Shown one piece after another: positions 16,527-26,200 of a stretch of DNA of 50,617 nt. The DNA comes from Thermoguttaceae bacterium. Lineage in GTDB: Bacteria > Planctomycetota > Planctomycetia > Pirellulales > Thermoguttaceae. A program made the position numbers and the translations under genes. Each line of letters begins with the position of its first letter. The stretch's first letter is position 1. The notes beneath the pieces are model-generated. The model saw nothing but the letters and a program-made list of their open reading frames with translations, made no database searches and had not been told where the DNA came from. The stretch is taken from contig JARKPK010000170.1 in assembly GCA_029975295.1 (NCBI GenBank), positions 1 through 50,617 of the forward strand. The letters are read 5' to 3'.

Positions 16527-19500
16527 ATGTTGTGGAAAGGGCGAATTGCGCTGAATAGAACCGCAGAAGGTGCGAAGCGGCCCGCGCGGGCATTGCGCGC
16601 ATTGGGCCGCTTGGCCGCGCCGGCGGCTGCATTTGTCTTTGTGCGAACCTATTTGCTTTTTGGTCCGGTGTTGCTCGGCGCGACCGTGTGGGGTGTCGCA
16701 TGGGCTTCGGCCGCGGAGCCGCTGTCCGCTGTTGTTGTGGCGGCGTCTTCGGAATATTCAGACGATTATTCAGCCGAGTTCGCCCTCGACGCCAACCCGC
16801 ATAGCCGTTGGGCCAGCAAGAGATTCAACGCCAAGCCCGAGTGGCTGCGCATCGACCTGGGCCGTTCGGCTCAGATTCCCTCGCTGGCGATTCGTTGGGA
16901 GGCGGCCTATGCGGCGGAATACGACATCGAGGTGTCCGACGACGGCCGGACTTGGCGGTCGGTTCATCAACAGCGATCCGGCAAGGGCGGCCGCGAGGCG
17001 GTCGAGGGGCTCGACGCCCGCGGGCGCTATGTCCGCGTGCTTTGTCTGAAGCCCGGCCCGCCCGGGATATTCTCGATTTGGGAAGTGGAGCTTGGCGGCG
17101 AGGCCGGCCGATTGGCGGCCGACGCCCGGCGACGGATCGAGGCCCAGCAGGCCGAGGCCGCCGGTCGCGTGCTCGACTCGATGAAACGGCAAGGCGTCGA
17201 AGAGATCGTCTTCGCCCTTCGGCAGCCGGGGAAAGACGGGCACTGGTACGCCAACTTTTCGTACTACGCTGACAACGACGAACGGTTGACCTACGGGCCC
17301 GGCGGCAAATTGTGCCGCATGAATGTAACGACGCGCGAGGTTGTCGTGCTCGTCGATGATGCCGAGGGGGCGGTCCGCGATCCGGTGGTGCATTACGACG
17401 CTCGGAAGATCCTTTTTTCGTATCGCCGAGGCAAGAGCAAGCATTTTCACTTGTACGAGATCGACGTGGAGGGCCGAAATCTGCGGCAACTGACCGACGG
17501 AGAATACGACGACATCGAACCCTGCTATCTGCCCGACGATTCGATCGTTTTCGTCTCCAGTCGCTGCCGGCGCTGGGTGAACTGCTGGCTGACGCAGGTG
17601 GCTGTGCTGCACCGTTGCGATGCCGACGGTCGGAACATTCGGCCGATTTCGGCCAACATCGAACACGACAACACCCCTTGGCTGTTGCCCGATGGTCGGG
17701 TGCTTTATCAGCGATGGGAATACGTCGATCGCTCGCAGGTAGATTACCATCACCTTTGGACGGCCAATCCCGACGGCACGAACCAAATGATCTTCTACGG
17801 CAATCTGCACGCCGGCACGCTGATGATCGACGCCAAACCGGTGCCCGGCAGCCGCAAGGTCGTGGCGATCTTCTCGCCGGGGCACGGACGGCGCGAGCAC
17901 GACGGGGCCATTACGCTGGTCGATCCGAGCCGCGGACCCGACGATCGCGGTTCGTCGCGGCCGATTACGCGAACGGCCGACTATCGCGATCCCTGGGCAT
18001 TTTCGGAAACGGAGTTCATGGCCGCCCAAGGCCGGCGCATCGTGCTTGTTGACGGCGAGGGGCGAGCCTACGAGTTGTTCCGGGTTTCGTCGGAGCAGGC
18101 CGCCGCCGGGTTGGAGTGCCATGAACCGCGGCCGATTGCGCCCCGGCCGCGCGAGCCGGTGCTGGCCGACCGCGTGGACCTTCGCCAGGCGACGGGCCGG
18201 GCCGTGTTGGTCAACGTCTATCAAGGCCGCAACATGGAAGGGGTGCGCCCCGGCGAGATCAAGAAATTGATGGTGGTCGAGTCGCTGCCCAAACCGATCA
18301 ACTTCACCGGCGGCATGGACCCGCTGACCTATGGCGGATCGTTCACGCTCGAACGCGTGCTGGGCACCGTGCCGGTCGAGCCCGACGGCTCGGCCTACAT
18401 GGAACTGCCCGCCCTGCGGTCGCTGTTCTTCATCGCGTTGGACGAGCACGACTTGGCCGTGAAGCGGATGCACAGCTTTCTCACGGTGCAACCGGGCGAA
18501 GTGGTTGGCTGCGTGGGCTGCCACGAGCAGCGTTCGCAAACGATCCAACCGCCCGACCTCTCGGCCGCAACGATGCGGCGGGCCAGCCGGATCGAGCCGA
18601 TTGCCGACGCGCCCGACGTCTTCGACTTCCCCCGCGACATTCAACCGATTCTCGATGCCTTGTGCGCCGATTGCCACGGCTACGAGAAGACGGCTCGCGG
18701 CGGGCCGTACGAGGGCGGCGTGATCCTCACCGGCGACCGCGGCCCGATGTTCTCGCACGCCTATTTCACGATGACGGTCCGCCGGCTGTTCAACGACAAC
18801 CGCAATTTGGCCAAGAGCAACTACCCGCCGCGGGCGATCGGCTCGTCGGCGAGCCGAATCTTCCGTATGGTCGATGGCTCGCACAATGGCGCAACAGCGA
18901 CCGAAAAGCAGAAGAAGATGCTGCGGCTCTGGATCGACCTTGGCGCACCCTATCCCGGCACCTATGCCGCGTTGGGCGGCGGGTCGATCGGCGGCTACCT
19001 GGAAAACACCTTGGTCAACGTCGATGCGCAATGGCCGACCACGCAAGCGGCGGCCGAGGTGATCGATCGCCGCTGCGCCTCGTGTCATCAGGGCGCCATG
19101 ACGCTGCCCAAGTCGCTTTCGGACGAACGCGGCGTTTCGTTCTGGCGATTCGATGTCAATGATCCGCGATTGCGGCTGAGCCGGCACATCGTGTTCAATC
19201 TGTCGCGGCCTGAGCGTTCGCTGCTGCTTCTGGCCCCCCTTTCTGCGGAAGCCGGCGGGCTGGAGCTGTGTCGCGACGAGCGGCGCAGTCGGGCGAAGGT
19301 TTTCGCCGACGCCGACGACCCGGACTACCGCACCCTGCTGGCGATGGTGGAGGCGGGCCGCGACAACCTCAACCGCATCACCCGTTTCGACATGCCCCAT
19401 TTTCGGCCGATGCCGCAATACCTGCGCGAAATGCGCCGCTATGGCGTGCTGCCCCGCGATCACGCCGACGATGCGCCGGTGAACGTGTACGAGCTCGACC

Positions 19501-19565
19501 GCCGCTACTGGCAGTTGTTCGAGTATCGGCCGATGGCTGATCGGCCCGGCCCGGCCGACGAGTAG
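16527..19565 (+). CDS. HzsA-related multidomain protein with discoidin domain and three CxxCH motifs
   Basis: The product is 1012 residues. ATG at 16527 has GGAG eight bases upstream. A long basic leader and hydrophobic stretch (around residues 36-66, ending WASAAEP) form the export signal. Residues about 68-195 look like an F5/8-type C discoidin domain (AEFALDANPHSRWASK, WLRIDLGRSAQIPSLAIRWE, YDIEVSDDGRTW). A TolB/PD40-like propeller region follows (KILFSYRRG, HLYEIDVEGRNLRQLTDG, CYLPDDSIVFVSSRC, WLLPDGRVLYQRWEYVDRS). The second half resembles the middle and C-terminal parts of the hydrazine synthase alpha-subunit family and carries CxxCH motifs at C662-H666 (CVGCH), C713-H717 (CADCH) and C850-H854 (CASCH), which could bind c-type heme. 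Annotated relatives occur widely in planctomycetes that do not make hydrazine, so a hydrazine role is not implied. It precedes a URO-D family gene by 198 nt. Confidence 0.88.
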   Translation: MLWKGRIALNRTAEGAKRPARALRALGRLAAPAAAFVFVRTYLLFGPVLLGATVWGVAWASAAEPLSAVVVAASSEYSDDYSAEFALDANPHSRWASKRFNAKPEWLRIDLGRSAQIPSLAIRWEAAYAAEYDIEVSDDGRTWRSVHQQRSGKGGREAVEGLDARGRYVRVLCLKPGPPGIFSIWEVELGGEAGRLAADARRRIEAQQAEAAGRVLDSMKRQGVEEIVFALRQPGKDGHWYANFSYYADNDERLTYGPGGKLCRMNVTTREVVVLVDDAEGAVRDPVVHYDARKILFSYRRGKSKHFHLYEIDVEGRNLRQLTDGEYDDIEPCYLPDDSIVFVSSRCRRWVNCWLTQVAVLHRCDADGRNIRPISANIEHDNTPWLLPDGRVLYQRWEYVDRSQVDYHHLWTANPDGTNQMIFYGNLHAGTLMIDAKPVPGSRKVVAIFSPGHGRREHDGAITLVDPSRGPDDRGSSRPITRTADYRDPWAFSETEFMAAQGRRIVLVDGEGRAYELFRVSSEQAAAGLECHEPRPIAPRPREPVLADRVDLRQATGRAVLVNVYQGRNMEGVRPGEIKKLMVVESLPKPINFTGGMDPLTYGGSFTLERVLGTVPVEPDGSAYMELPALRSLFFIALDEHDLAVKRMHSFLTVQPGEVVGCVGCHEQRSQTIQPPDLSAATMRRASRIEPIADAPDVFDFPRDIQPILDALCADCHGYEKTARGGPYEGGVILTGDRGPMFSHAYFTMTVRRLFNDNRNLAKSNYPPRAIGSSASRIFRMVDGSHNGATATEKQKKMLRLWIDLGAPYPGTYAALGGGSIGGYLENTLVNVDAQWPTTQAAAEVIDRRCASCHQGAMTLPKSLSDERGVSFWRFDVNDPRLRLSRHIVFNLSRPERSLLLLAPLSAEAGGLELCRDERRSRAKVFADADDPDYRTLLAMVEAGRDNLNRITRFDMPHFRPMPQYLREMRRYGVLPRDHADDAPVNVYELDRRYWQLFEYRPMADRPGPADE

Positions 19566-19763
19566 TGCGGCAAGGGCGGGCGGTTGGGCGGGAACTTGGC
19601 CGGGCGGAGCTTCGTCGGCTGACGCAGGGGCGTCCCGATCTTTCGGCCAACGCGGCGAACTGCCCGGCACATTGCTGGGAGCCGACTGTGTTGGCTGGGG
19701 ATGGCAGACGAACACGAAGGGATCGTCCAAAGAACATGCGGCACTTCGCCCCGAGATAAATCG

Positions 19764-20729
19764 ATGAAAATCTCCTTCACTCCGGTCATTTATGAACACG
19801 CCGCTCGATTCACCGGTCGATCGGTTTGGGATGTGTCGCGCAACGCCGATTTGATGTTCGAAGGCCATCGCTTGGCCTATCTCGAATATCGGCAGCAGGT
19901 GATTGCCGTTGGCATCGACATCTACAATCTGGAAGCGGAAGCGTATGGCGCGCGGGTCGAAGGCGGCGGGGCCGACGCGATTCCCGCCATTCGGCATCCG
20001 TTGCTCAAATCATTGGACGAGGGATTGCATCTGCCGCCGTTCGACCCGCAGCGTGACGGACGAATCGGCATGGTCCTTTCCGTCGGCCGCCGGCTGAAAC
20101 GCGAGTTCCCCGACGCCGACGTGCGGATTCCCGTCGCCGGTCCGTTTTCCATCGCATTCAACCTGCTGGGCATCAACCAGCTCTGTATCGACGCGGCGCT
20201 TCGACCCGACGAAACGGCCGCGTTCCTCATGCGTTTGGCCGAGAACCAGGCAGTCCTTTGCCGGGCCATCGCCGCGGCAGGATTGGATGTGGCTTTCTTC
20301 GAGTCGGCCGCCGCCCCGCCGATCCTCTCGCCCCGACAATTTCACGACCTGGAACTTCCGGCGCTGCGGCGGATTTTGGAAATCGCGGGCAACTGCCTCG
20401 GGCATCCCGTCCCATGCATCATGGGCGGCAATACCTTTCCAATTTTGGACGACATCCTGTCGACCGGCACGAATTACGTCGCGTGCAACGTGGAGACAGA
20501 CCAACGGGGGTTCGTGGAGGCCGTCGCTCGAAAACAGCCGCACGTGAAGATCCGTGTCAATCTCGATCCGGGCGTTGTTGCCTGTTCCGACCCCCAGCGG
20601 ATCTACCGCGCCATCGACCATGTTCTCGACATTGTCGCCGGTCGGCCCCAGTGCGTGATGGGCACCGGCGCGATGCCGCTGGAAACCCCGCCCGAAAATA
20701 TCCGGCTCATCCGCCAGTACGTCGCCTAA
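19764..20729 (+). CDS. Uroporphyrinogen decarboxylase (URO-D) family protein
   Basis: The product is 321 residues. The start at 19764 (MKISFTPVIYEHAARFTGRS) matches where the fold begins; an in-frame ATG at 19701 would add 21 residues of no evident value. The sequence fits the URO-D / cobalamin-dependent methyltransferase MtaA-like TIM-barrel family: an N-terminal SVWDVSRNADLMFEGHRLA, then VGIDIYNLEAEAYGA, PVAGPFSIAFNLLG, GLDVAFFESAAAPPILSP and C-terminal GTGAMPLETPPENIRLI. It is probably not heme-pathway HemE, because the N-terminus and genomic setting differ from that enzyme. Close relatives are often annotated only as URO-D family proteins in planctomycetes and may act in methyl transfer or an unknown decarboxylation. 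It is cytoplasmic, with no signal peptide. Confidence 0.85.
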   Translation: MKISFTPVIYEHAARFTGRSVWDVSRNADLMFEGHRLAYLEYRQQVIAVGIDIYNLEAEAYGARVEGGGADAIPAIRHPLLKSLDEGLHLPPFDPQRDGRIGMVLSVGRRLKREFPDADVRIPVAGPFSIAFNLLGINQLCIDAALRPDETAAFLMRLAENQAVLCRAIAAAGLDVAFFESAAAPPILSPRQFHDLELPALRRILEIAGNCLGHPVPCIMGGNTFPILDDILSTGTNYVACNVETDQRGFVEAVARKQPHVKIRVNLDPGVVACSDPQRIYRAIDHVLDIVAGRPQCVMGTGAMPLETPPENIRLIRQYVA

Positions 20730-20903
20730 AGCCGCTCGCGGCGAGATGGGCGGGCCGCGCGCCGCGGAGTCTGCCTGTTTGGGCCGACCGGTCTCGCCCC
20801 CCGCATCGCCGCCGCTGGCCGCGGGCGTGTGCTGCGAGGAAGCCGGAGCGAGCCCTCCTTTCCCGCCCCCCAACCGGCTAGGTAAGTATTTTGCCTGCCG
20901 TAC

Positions 20904-20931
20904 TTGTCTTTATTTTTGATCGCCGTACAAT
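20904..20931 (+). promoter_or_regulatory. Candidate promoter for the PEP-CTERM gene
   Basis: TTGTCT (20904-20909), 16 nt, TACAAT (20926-20931): four of six and five of six consensus bases. It sits in the only AT-rich patch of the gap and would start RNA near 20938, about 68 nt before the ATG at 21006. Confidence 0.45.
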
Positions 20932-21005
20932 GGCCCGGTGTTCGAACGGCTTGGGGCTGTTCGGCGAATGGTCGGTTAGCAGCGCATTGAATTTGGGAGG
21001 GCGCA

Positions 21006-21905
21006 ATGTTTACGTTCCGGCAAGTTGCGTTGGCGACGTTGTTCACCGTGGGACTTGCGGCCGATGCCGCCCTCGGGCAGACCATTTCAAGGCAGTGGTC
21101 GGGCGTGGAGACGATGTTCGGGTCGCAAAGCAATGCTTTTACGGCCTCCGACCCGATTGGCATTTTTTGGGCCGGTCCGCCGATCGGGCCGTACCCGGTC
21201 GGTGCGGTCATTCCAACGCTGCCCGCTCCGCCGGCTCCAACGATCTCTCCGACGGGCGGCAACCCGTTTGCCGGCCTGCTTTACTCGTGGTTTGCCAGCG
21301 ACAACTTAGGGACGAACTCGACGACCTACGCTCAGCCGTTTCTCGACGACAATATCGCGGCAACTCCCACGGTCACGTCCGACATCAGCATCGCCATCCC
21401 GTCTTGGCGTTTCGTGCAAGAGCCCAATGCCCCTGGCTACGCCTACGAACAGATGAATTTCGGGTCGAACTACTTGTTCACCTCGAATCCGGGCCTGGGA
21501 CCTTCAGCCCCTGCTCTGCCGCTTTTCATCAGCGGGGCTGTCGTGCCCGGGCCGAACGCCTACCTGCAATTCGATGCCGTAATCGACTACACCTGGCTTC
21601 CGGTGAACGTGAACTCGGCCGGAGTGATTAGTCCGGCCGGGCCGCCCGCGCTGCTGGGAACCCTGTCGTATTCGTTTTCCCAGCCCACCGGCGGGGCCTT
21701 TGGCGCAACAGTGTTCAGCACCGGTTCGCTGCTGGGCGTGCCGTCGGGCGACGGGATCTTGGCGCTGACCGGGCACGCGTGGATTGCCGGCGATCCGTTC
21801 GATGTTACCGTTTCTACGGTGCCTGAGCCCGGTGCGCTGACCCTTCTGGCCGCTGCGGCCCTTGGCGCGGGGGGCATTGCCGCTCGTCGCAGGTTCAATC
21901 GCTGA
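21006..21905 (+). CDS. PEP-CTERM sorting domain protein
   Basis: The product is 299 residues. GGGAGGG lies five bases before ATG 21006. The N-terminus is a Sec signal peptide (MFTFRQVALATLFTVGLAAD, cleavage near ALGQT). The C-terminus is a PEP-CTERM signal: VPEP at residues 272-275, a hydrophobic helix (GALTLLAAAALGAGGIAA), then basic RRRFNR, the tripartite pattern recognised by exosortase. The body is rich in Pro, Gly, Ser, Thr and Asn with beta-strand-like patterning and shows no domain I can name. The protein is expected to be cleaved and delivered to the cell surface or extracellular polysaccharide. No exosortase gene is seen in the window. Confidence 0.9.
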   Translation: MFTFRQVALATLFTVGLAADAALGQTISRQWSGVETMFGSQSNAFTASDPIGIFWAGPPIGPYPVGAVIPTLPAPPAPTISPTGGNPFAGLLYSWFASDNLGTNSTTYAQPFLDDNIAATPTVTSDISIAIPSWRFVQEPNAPGYAYEQMNFGSNYLFTSNPGLGPSAPALPLFISGAVVPGPNAYLQFDAVIDYTWLPVNVNSAGVISPAGPPALLGTLSYSFSQPTGGAFGATVFSTGSLLGVPSGDGILALTGHAWIAGDPFDVTVSTVPEPGALTLLAAAALGAGGIAARRRFNR

Positions 21906-22278
21906 ATCGCTTACGAACGACGCACCGTTTTTCCACCTCTTGTCACACAACGGGCGTTCCCGGCGTTGGCGGCCGGGCTTTGCGGCCCACCGCACGCGTT
22001 TTCGGGCGGTCGTCCGGTCGGTTCGGCGCAGGCCTTCGAGCGGTCGCGATATACCGATCAGCAAACATCTTATTGGCGATCGGCACCTGCTGGCATCGAC
22101 GTGCTATCAGGTGGCGACCCGGCGGCGACTGCATTCAAACCTCAGCCGGTTATGGTTTGGGTTGGGCCTTCGGCGGGCGTTGGCGTCTTGGGCCGCTGTT
22201 CACAATTCTCTTGCGCGGTCTGGCGACGTCCGAGGTCGAAGGTCCGGTCGGTTCGGTCGAAAAAGGATCGAATTCGCC
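21906..22278. other. Intergenic region, no gene seen
   Basis: About 370 bp between the PEP-CTERM gene and the promoter of the CsrA-receiver gene. Short open frames are Arg-rich and look like chance. No hairpin with U-tract is evident after the PEP-CTERM stop. Confidence 0.4.
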
Positions 22279-22307
22279 TTGGCGGGCAGGGGCGTTTCTG
22301 CTATAAA
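22279..22307 (+). promoter_or_regulatory. Candidate promoter for the CsrA-receiver gene
   Basis: TTGGCG (22279-22284), exactly 17 nt, TATAAA (22302-22307): four of six and five of six consensus bases with ideal spacing. RNA would begin near 22314, giving a leader of about 95 nt before ATG 22409. Confidence 0.5.
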
Positions 22308-22383
22308 TCGGCTGGGATAGTAGCGAGCGTCGCCAACGCTTGTTGTTCGCGGTGACGCGGCATGCCGAGGATGAACGGAGGCA

Positions 22384-22405
22384 AGCCTATTCCAGGAGGG
22401 AGGCT
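22384..22405 (+). promoter_or_regulatory. Leader hairpin with Shine-Dalgarno and GGA in the loop
   Basis: AGCCT (22384-22388) can pair with AGGCT (22401-22405), leaving a 12-nt loop that contains AGGAGG (22394-22399), the ribosome binding site of the gene starting at 22409. Further GGA triplets lie at 22369-22371 and 22377-22379. A GGA in a hairpin loop over the Shine-Dalgarno is the classic form of a CsrA target, and the gene itself begins with a CsrA domain, so autoregulation is a reasonable but untested idea. The five-base stem is short. Confidence 0.45.
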
Positions 22406-22408
22406 GGT

Positions 22409-23092
22409 ATGCTCGTCCTAGCACGTGATTGCGACTCGGTCATTCGGATCGGCCCAGACATCCGGGTGAAGGTTCTTTCGATCCGCAAGCAGCGGGTGAA
22501 AATCGGCGTCGACGCCCCGGGCAACGTCCGCGTGTGGCGCGAAGAGATCGGACCGTTGCCGGAGGCGGACGAGGAACACCAAGAGATTCTCTTGGACGAA
22601 CCGCAGCTGCCGCGCGAGCCGCAGCGCGACGAGGATTTCTCGATCCTCGTCGTCGAAGACGATCCCGATCATGCCCGCCTGATCACCAAAGTGCTCACCG
22701 ACTGCCGTTTTCCGCAGGTGACTTTGGCGAAGACCGGCGAGGCGGCCATCAAGGTTCTCGGCGCCGACGGGGCGACTGCGGCCGACGGCTTTCTGCCGCA
22801 CTTGGTGTTGCTCGACCTGCAATTGCCCGACATGTCGGGCGTGGACGTCTTGCGGCGGATTCGCTCGACCAACCGGCTTCAGACCACGCCGGTGGTCATG
22901 CTCAGCGCGGCCCGTGAAGACTACGCCGTTGCCGATTGCTTGGAGGCCGGCGCCAACGCTTTCGTCAACAAGTCGGCGCAATACCGCGAGTTCCGCGAGT
23001 CGGTCAGTCGCATCGCGCAGTTCTGGAAGCACGATTGCCGTATTTTGCGCCAACGCGCGACTAATCCGGGCTTCAGCCCCGCGGCATCTTAA
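22409..23092 (+). CDS. CsrA domain fused to response regulator receiver domain
   Basis: The product is 227 residues; ATG 22409 follows AGGAGGGAGG closely, and the start coincides with the CsrA N-terminus. Residues 1-47 are a near full CsrA fold (MLVLARD...IRIGPDIRVKVL...RVKIGVDAPGNVRVWREEI). The RNA-binding residues known from E. coli CsrA, R6 and R44, are in the same positions; T5 is replaced by Ala. A charged linker (about 48-76) leads to a receiver domain: acidic pocket E83-D84-D85, phosphoacceptor D136 in LVLLDLQLPDMSG, switch S166, and conserved K188. No DNA-binding output domain follows; the last 20 residues are basic. The likely role is phosphorylation-controlled mRNA binding, with CsrA as the output. 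CsrA works as an intertwined dimer, so the receiver may control dimerisation. No histidine kinase is nearby. Confidence 0.92.
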   Translation: MLVLARDCDSVIRIGPDIRVKVLSIRKQRVKIGVDAPGNVRVWREEIGPLPEADEEHQEILLDEPQLPREPQRDEDFSILVVEDDPDHARLITKVLTDCRFPQVTLAKTGEAAIKVLGADGATAADGFLPHLVLLDLQLPDMSGVDVLRRIRSTNRLQTTPVVMLSAAREDYAVADCLEAGANAFVNKSAQYREFRESVSRIAQFWKHDCRILRQRATNPGFSPAAS

Positions 23093-23206
23093 TCGGAAGA
23101 ACGCTGATCGAGCCTCCGTGTTCGAGCCCGCAAGAACGCCAGCCGGACTCGGGGGGGCGAGCGGTTCGTTGTTTGCGAGTCACTCTTTCGAGATGTCCGC
23201 GAGAGG

Positions 23207-26200
23207 TTACGCCGCGCGGTTTTCCGCGGAAGGATCGTGGGTGCGGCGGCCGCGGTCGGGCGAGCGTTCGCGAGGGTCGTCGCGGACGATGATTTCGCCG
23301 TTCTCGCGCACATCTTCGAATCGCACCGAAACCTGCCGCGAAACGCCCGACTCTTGCATCGTCACGCCGTAGAGCGTGTCGGCGGCGGTCATGGTCTTCT
23401 TCGAGTGGGTGACGATGATGAATTGGGTCCAGGCCAAGAAGTCTTTCAAGACCTTGGTGAATCGGTCGATGTTCGCTTCGTCCAACGCGGCATCGACTTC
23501 GTCGAGCACGCAGAACGGGCTGGGGCGGCTGCGGAAGATCGCCAAGAGCAGGGCCACGCAGGTCAACGTTTTTTCGCCGCCGCTTAGCAGCGAAATCGAT
23601 CGGGGTTCTTTGCCGGGCGGACGGGCGACGATCTCGATGCCGCTGTCGAGGATGTCGACGCCTTCTTCAAGCACGATATCGGCCTGCCCGCCGCCGAACA
23701 AATCGCGGAACAGCCCCTGAAAATGCCCGCGAACCGTCTCCAGCGTTTCGCTGAGCAGCCGGCGGCTATCGACATTGATGCGCTGAATGATTTTCTCGAG
23801 GGCGGCCTTGGCCTTGACCAGGTCGTCGTACTGCTCCGACAACGCGCGGCAGCGCGATTCGAGTTCGTCGAGTTCGTCGAGCGATTCGAGGTTCACGTTC
23901 CCCAGGCTGTTGATTTTGCGGCGCAGGTCGTCGATTTCCTCCTGGGCGGCGTCGCGGGCCACAGACTCAGCGGCGTCGGCGCCGTCTTCGGCCAATTCGA
24001 TACCGTACTCTTCACGAAGCCGATCGACCAGCGCCGTGCGTTGCGTGCGGAGCTCGCCCTCGGCCAGCTGCTCGGCGTGGACGCGCTCGTCGATCTTTCG
24101 GCACTTCGCCCGCAAGCGTTGGGCCTCGGCGGCCTCGGCGGCGCGTTGCTGCCGCAGCTCGTCGCGCTGCCGTTCATAACGGCCCACCTCGGCAGCGGCC
24201 GACTCGCGCAGCAAATACAGCTCGGCCAATTGCGATTCCGCATGGAGGATGTTCCAGCGCACGGCCTCGGCGCGGCGCGCCGTTTGTACAAGCTGCTGGC
24301 GGCTGTCGCTCAGCGCCCGCTGCCGTTCGCGGTCGTGTTCTTCAAACTGAGCGAGTCGCGCGTGGAGATTGCCGAGCCGCTCGTCGCTCTTGGCCAGTTC
24401 GATGCGGATTTCGGCGGCCGCGCGATCGCACAAACGGCGGACTTCTTCGGCCTGCTCGCTTTGCCGCTGCGCGGCGGCGTACGATTGCTCGAAGGCGGAA
24501 AGCTCGGCGCGCGCGGCGGCCAGTTCTTCCTCGCAGCGGGTGAGTTCGGCCGAAGCCTTGGTTGAGTCGTCTTCCGCAAGTCGCAGTTGCTCGTCGAGCG
24601 AAGCGATGCGGGCCGCGTGTTCGCGGCGGCGCGATTCGGAGGCCGAAAGCTGCGCGCGAAGCTCGGCCAACGACTCGGCCGCGCGGCGGCGCCGATCGGC
24701 GGCTTCGTCCACGGCGCGGCGGGCCGCTGCGGTTTCAGCTTCCATTCGTTCCAGTTCTTCGCCCGCAGCGGCAATCGTCTGATCGAGCCGGGCGAGTTCG
24801 GCCGCGAGTGATCGCAGCTCGCTCTTGCGAGAGATCAGACCGATCGATCCCTGCGGCGGACCGAGTTGCAAGACGCCGTCGGCCGAGGCCATTGCGCCGT
24901 TGGGCGCAATGAATGTCAGGCCCGGCGCCTGCTCGGCCAGATCGATCGCGTCGGCCGGCGCTCGTACGAAGAAAGTCTTACCCAAGAGCCGCGGCAGCAA
25001 TGGCTCGAATTGGGGATCGGTTTCCACGAAACGGTCGGCCCTGCCGATTACAGCCGGGTGTTCTTCGCAGCGGGCGGCGATTGAGTCGCCGACATCCGCG
25101 CCGGTTGGCGGCTGCGCGCCCCGCGAGCCGAGCCAGATCAACCCGACTCGTCCGCCCAGTGAGGGAGTTTGCCGCCGCAAGTGTTCGCGGAGCTCGTCGC
25201 CCCCGGCAACCACCAAGTACTGCGTGGCGGGCCCCAGGGCCGCTTCGATCAGCGGGGCCATGTCCACGCTTACCCGAAGCACGTCGGCCAACATGCCCAC
25301 CACGGACGACCAGGGGCCGGCATCGGGCCGGCGTGCCGCCGAGAGCACCCATTTGACGCCTGCGCCCACGCCTTCCTGGCGCCGTTCGAGTTCTTCCAGC
25401 AACCCGATTCGCTCGCGGACGGCAACTGCGCGGCGCTGCTGCTCGGCGCAACCGGCCTGAAGCGCGGAGCAACGGGCTTGGAGGTCATCGCGGGCCGTCT
25501 GTGCTGCGGAAAGGTCGGTTTGGGCGGCCGCGTCTTCGGCGGCCAAACGAGCCGACTCGCGCTGGATGCGCCGGTGTTCCTCGTCCATTGCCGCGGCTAG
25601 CGACGCGCACTCGGCGCGGCGGTCAGCCGCGGCCTTGCAAGCCGCCTCCGCGCTCTGCCGCTTGGCGCGAAGGGCCGCGGCCCGCGTCTCAAGCCCGCTA
25701 ACCTTTTTCGCTTGGACGTTCACCGCCTCGCGGCGCTGAAGGTGCTCGTTCTTCAGTCGATCCGAGGCGGCAATGGCTTCGGTCAGACGCCGCTCGGCTT
25801 CGCCCATGCGGAGCGCAATTCGCTGGTGCTCCTCTTCGGCGCGTTGCAGCGACTCAACTGCCTCGCGCATCTGCTGCTTCAGGTCTCCGGCGCGCATGCT
25901 GACCGCAAGCAGTTGCTTGTTGGCACGCGAGGTTTCTTGCTCCAGTTCATCGAGCAGCGATCGATCATGCTCGATCGCCGTTTCCAAAGCGGCGATGCGG
26001 GCGCGGCAGTCGGCAGCCTCGGCTTCGAGGCGGTGCGTCGCTTCTTCGGCGGCGGCACTGGCCGCGTCGGTTTCGGCCATCCGCGACTCAATGCCGCTCA
26101 GCGCCGCGGCCCACTCGGCGTGTTGGCGATGCAATTCGGCGATGGCTTCGCGCCGGACCGAGATCTGCGCGGTCAGCCGCCGGTAGTCGAGCTGGGCCAC

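Noticed and set aside
16527-19565. Hydrazine synthase subunit as evidence for an anammox organism
   Set aside because: Only family resemblance is seen; HzsA-related proteins are common in ordinary planctomycetes and no other anammox gene is present.
16770-19997. Minus-strand open frame of over 1000 codons opposite the HzsA-related gene
   Set aside because: Antisense shadow of a long GC-rich gene; composition is Arg/His/Val-rich and no motif is seen, while the plus strand has signal peptide, discoidin and CxxCH motifs.
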